Source: Galeopsis tetrahit | Lineage: Eukaryota; Streptophyta; Magnoliopsida; Lamiales; Lamiaceae | DNA: 64,000 nt | Reading direction: 5' to 3' | Assembly (NCBI GenBank): GCA_963675135.1 | Contig: OY776129.1 | Span: 70,711,348-70,775,347 of the forward strand | Notes under the pieces: generated by a model | Seen by the model: the letters and a program-made list of their open reading frames with translations, nothing else | The model's database searches: none | Told to the model about the DNA's origin: nothing | Position numbers and translations under genes: made by a program | Part shown: one piece after another, positions 60,601-64,000 of the stretch | Numbering within the stretch: the first letter of the stretch is position 1 | How the letters are laid out: each line of letters begins with the position of its first letter

Positions 60601-63600
60601 ATTAGACTTAGTTGGTGGGGCAAAAATGCACGGCACCCATCACGAACACCGCCATCCTACCCCCTTCATCATCAGTCTAAGTTGTATAATTCACAAACTG
60701 AAATTAGAAAGAGAATAAGAAAAGAATATATTACATGCAAAAATGCACAATCAAAATCTTAACTCTCTACATAGACTAGCACATAGAAAAGAGAAGCAGT
60801 TACAGACTTACAGGCTTACAGCACATGACAGAAAATCTAGAAACAAACTTCACAACATCAGCAAACTCAATCACTTGCTAAGAGTAAGCAATTTATATAG
60901 GGTATATACATTTTTTATAAGAAACTTATACTTTTATAGTAGAAATGAGAAATCCCTAGCCTGATTACAGATTCAAATTACATAGCATAATTCCAATTCC
61001 TAGATACATCAGATATAAGAGTACCCCTAAAAGCATTATGACTAAGAGACCATAAAGTCACTTTATACTTTAATTCGCTCCCACTTCTCATCAATCGATT
61101 TGCATATACCATCAAAAATCCTTCTATTCCTCTCAAAAATCTGTATATAGATCACAGCTAGAAGCAGAGCAACATAGGTGAATGGATATGTCGGATCATA
61201 AGTACACAAATATGGACACTTATAAAAGTGCACATTGTAATATCAATGAGAAGAGTGAGAGAGAAATAAAGGCATGGAGGAGTAGAATAATATCACATAA
61301 GGACCTAATGAGAGAGAGAATATTACATTAGGTGAATCATCTAATATGCATGCTGCTACCGATGCCCAAGGCAACAGATGCATGTCATAATCCTTTGTTG
61401 CCGTAGCTGCAAAAGTACCAATTCTACTTGATGGTGAGGCCATCATTTGCACTATATAGAACTTATGGGACCTTATTTGTGAAGCATCCCCAATCACAGA
61501 CTCACTCGAGAAATCCAATGAGAAGGCATCCATCTCACAACCAACATTGTTTTTCAGCTTAGAAAGTCTCTGAAGTGACTGTCGATGCCACAACACCTTG
61601 TCATTTACCGAGTTGACAGAGCAAGAGTACATCTTTCGCGGCTCATGCATCCCTACATCCCACACATACATTTCTATAGATAGTACGGATTTAAGAAAAA
61701 TTAGCAATAGAATTCCTTCCTCATAAAGCTGAGCAAACATGGAAGATATATCTTCTCCAAGGTAGGCTTGCTTTGAGAGCTTACTATTTGCAGCCTGATC
61801 TGCATTCCTCAAGGGAAAACGAAATAAAGTTCCATCGAAAGGGCTTTTCATGTCACAACCAAAAGCACAATATGGAAAAAATTGATCTGTATACATTGAG
61901 ATGGCTGAGGAACTAACATACTCTATTCGCTTCCCAGGGTTAGCAGTGGAGATATTAGGAAGATAAGCACCTTGGGGATCAAAAAGAACAACATGCTTGC
62001 CGCTCACAAAAGAAGGCAAGTCAGTTAAATGGTATACCGAGTTGAAGCCCACCCTAGAAGAAATGAGAATTAGAGATGCATCCATATATAAAAAGAAAGA
62101 CAATTAGTGCCAAACAAAATCCCCATTTAAACCAGACAATCTTCAGATAATATAAGAATTCTCATATCAAGAAAAGCATAATTAATTCTTCATGGACGCA
62201 TTCAGCAATTGCCTCTTTCACCAAGATTGTGAGTAAGCATAATGCATACTGACACATTATACCCCCACCCCCCAAAAGAAAATCATATGCATAGTCTCAG
62301 TTGCAGACAATTTGTAAATTGCAGGCGATATCAAGAAATGTCACCGCAAGTACCAAGATGGCATTTCAATATCTCAAAAGATAAGAGTCCAGAAAATGGA
62401 TCAAAAATTGAAAGAAGCCCACAATTTCCATGGCACAAATTTAAAAAAATTGACTCCAGCTACTTTACACTATGTAAAGATTTAAAATGTAGCTTTATGA
62501 AAAAATTCCCCATTTTCAAGCTTAATATCCTTAAATTTAATTTATAAATGGAATAAACCTTGATCATTAATGGACTAAGGTATGATACATGTAGATAAGG
62601 CTTCAAAATTTGCATTTTAAGGTGACACCAAGCTAAAAATTATGTAGCATTGAGCTTTAGTTTTACAGCTCGGTACTTGAGAATTTATATTAAAAGCATA
62701 TGCACAATGATGTCTGAATTACTAGTAAGGATTTAAAGGCTTATTTTAATTGATTCAATTAAAAATCCATAATTGATTTATGAGTTTGATTACTTTACTA
62801 TTGGGAATTAATTGATTTCTAGTGTTTAATTGCACGTATTATGAACCCGTGGCCGTGAGTTTAAACATTGAACAGAATTTCAAATCATGGATGACATAAG
62901 TTCAGAGGCTTCAAGATCCCTCTCTCTATATATGTATATATTATTGATGCACTAGTCACTTATCCATTATGTTTTCCATATTCCAAAATCTAAAGAAACT
63001 CACAATAGAGGAATTCCCGCCTTTTTTTATTCTGTGGCAATGTTCTTCTCCTTTCCTTTTTATGGTGAGGGTGGTGGATGAAATAGAATCTATAACAGAA
63101 GAAACATTAAAAGTGATACAATCACCATTAAACAAATGCATGAATTGCACATTGAACTTATTATACCTATTTCCGTATTTTGTAATGTTGGTCGTTCAGA
63201 CAAAGGTCAGGCACACTACCTGACAAGTATTTCCCCTAGAAAAGCATATAGATAGAGTATTTCCCCTAGAAAAGCATATAGATAGAACCCCTCAGGTATA
63301 ATAACTATATTGAATCAAGACAACAAGTAACAACTACTACGAAAAAGTCTACATTTTAAAATCTTCTGGTAATTTTTTCAGATAGTTTTTGAGGTATATT
63401 GGGAGAAGATGGGAAGAATTTGAAAGTGGGTCAAATGGAAAAGATGGTGTTAGAATGAATGGGAAGAAAGTTGTTTAGGTAAAAGTCGAATGAATATAGC
63501 CTTAGTTTCTAAAAATATGGTGCATTCAATAAACTCACAGTCAGTGCAATAATATACAAAAAACATATAAAACTATGTACTAGAAAATTTACCCTCTACA

Positions 63601-64000
63601 GAACATTCCCTTACTGAAAATCACTACAGAACATTCAAGGAAACGGCAGAACCATAGTATGACTGCGTCACAAAATGAAAATACGTGTAAACATTCATCA
63701 AGAAATAAAAGCATCATGAACTTCACTAATCCTTATAAGATGAAAGGCATAATCGCATTTAATAGGAGATGAATAGATTAGTTGAAGAACATTCAGCTAT
63801 TTAACCACAGAGAAGGCTATCATGTACTTGCTACCGCACCATTAGACTATTAGTACTTGCAACCGCACCATTAGACTATTAGTCAATGACTTCAAATTAT
63901 GAATTCGTTTGGCAAATATAGCAAAAAGAAAAAGAAAAAATGAGATATTAGTTACCCAAAACGACCGGTCTTCCAAGCCTTATCATGTTTAGCACTGCCA
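39688..64000 (-). CDS. Giant sacsin-like protein with C-terminal RING finger (5' end outside the window)
   Basis: Thirteen exons are visible: 64000-63956 (partial), 62053-61327, 60243-54266, 53530-52053, 51798-51535, 50526-50306, 48936-48665, 47747-44720, 44651-44519, 43046-42535, 42439-41546, 40590-40408 and 39885-39688. Phases agree at every join, giving 4643 residues without a stop. Three sacsin-type Hsp90-like ATPase regions can be traced. The first has GRFGVGFNSVYHLTD at window residues 12-26. The second has LVQNAEDAGAS near 1310 and GRFGLGFN near 1380. The third, near 2700-2890, is eroded. Each is followed by long sacsin-repeat sequence. The end is a C3HC4 RING: CRVC (from 4597), PCGH, CKRC, CPFC. 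Arabidopsis At5g23110 has this build and about 4700 residues, so only a short N-terminus is missing. A role as chaperone-linked ubiquitin ligase is inferred. Human sacsin ends differently (XPCB, J and HEPN domains). Confidence 0.95.
44440..44464. repeat. Dinucleotide tract (AC)n(GC)n
   Basis: Alternating ACACAC then GCGCGC in an intron of the sacsin-like gene. A purine-pyrimidine alternation of this kind can adopt Z-DNA; no role is implied. Confidence 0.8.
50102..50176. repeat. Short tandem duplication in a sacsin-gene intron
   Basis: Two adjacent units of 36 and 39 bp share TTTTCTACTGTCATTGTTTC and CACATAAAATT. Only a 3-base insertion separates them. Confidence 0.85.
50241..50256. repeat. 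Poly-C tract of 16 bases
   Basis: An uninterrupted run of C in an otherwise AT-rich intron of the sacsin-like gene. Its true length is uncertain, since such runs are hard to sequence. Confidence 0.8.
63227..63286. repeat. 30-bp perfect tandem duplication, sacsin-gene intron
   Basis: Two identical units that begin GTATTTCCCCTAGAAAAGCA and end ATAGATAGA lie head to tail, inside the intron between the first two visible exons. Confidence 0.9.
63824..63881. repeat. 29-bp tandem duplication, sacsin-gene intron
   Basis: Two units starting GTACTTGC and sharing ACCGCACCATTAGACTATTA lie head to tail with one T/A difference, in the same intron as the 30-bp duplication about 540 bases away. Confidence 0.9.

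Overview
The window is nuclear DNA of a flowering plant, most likely a eudicot. It is AT-rich between genes, the genes carry many GT-AG introns, and the proteins are typically plant: a P-class PPR protein, a subtilase of the site-1-protease type, the chlorophyll b reductase NYC1, an ankyrin/CbbX-type AAA protein, and a giant sacsin-like RING protein. Exon joins were placed by hand. In all five nuclear genes the exon lengths and phases add up to open frames.

Layout: PPR gene (minus, 656-2785); a transposon-rich gap with a complete hAT-like element (5071-5862) and a three-level nest of elements (6527-8665); site-1 protease (plus, 9030-18252, 10 exons); NYC1 (minus, 18833-22318, 10 exons), convergent with it; ankyrin-AAA gene (minus, 23079-26693, 7 exons). 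The introns of these genes hold several foldback MITEs.

From 27914 to 38273 lies a composite block. Two nearly identical inverted arms of about 0.8 kb flank a core holding a solo LTR with a 5-bp target duplication, an hAT element with a perfect 8-bp duplication, and two Stowaway-like MITEs in a degenerate tandem repeat. The right arm is itself split by 3.86 kb of mitochondrial-type DNA (34351-38207). That insert holds an apparently intact mitochondrial rps10, with an ACG start, both exons and a group II intron with domain V. It also holds a near-perfect 578/579-bp tandem duplication.

From 39688 to the end of the window (minus) runs a sacsin-like gene. Its 13 visible exons sum to 4643 codons in one open frame, with only the N-terminus outside. 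It carries Hsp90-like ATPase repeats and ends in a C3HC4 RING finger.

Functionally the genes are unrelated neighbours: organelle RNA processing (PPR), Golgi proteolysis (S1P), chlorophyll b breakdown (NYC1), a putative AAA remodelling factor, and a putative chaperone/ubiquitin-ligase giant. I found no tRNA, rRNA or CRISPR array. The most unusual structure is the organelle insert inside a young inverted-repeat arm. The nuclear genes appear to belong to known families.
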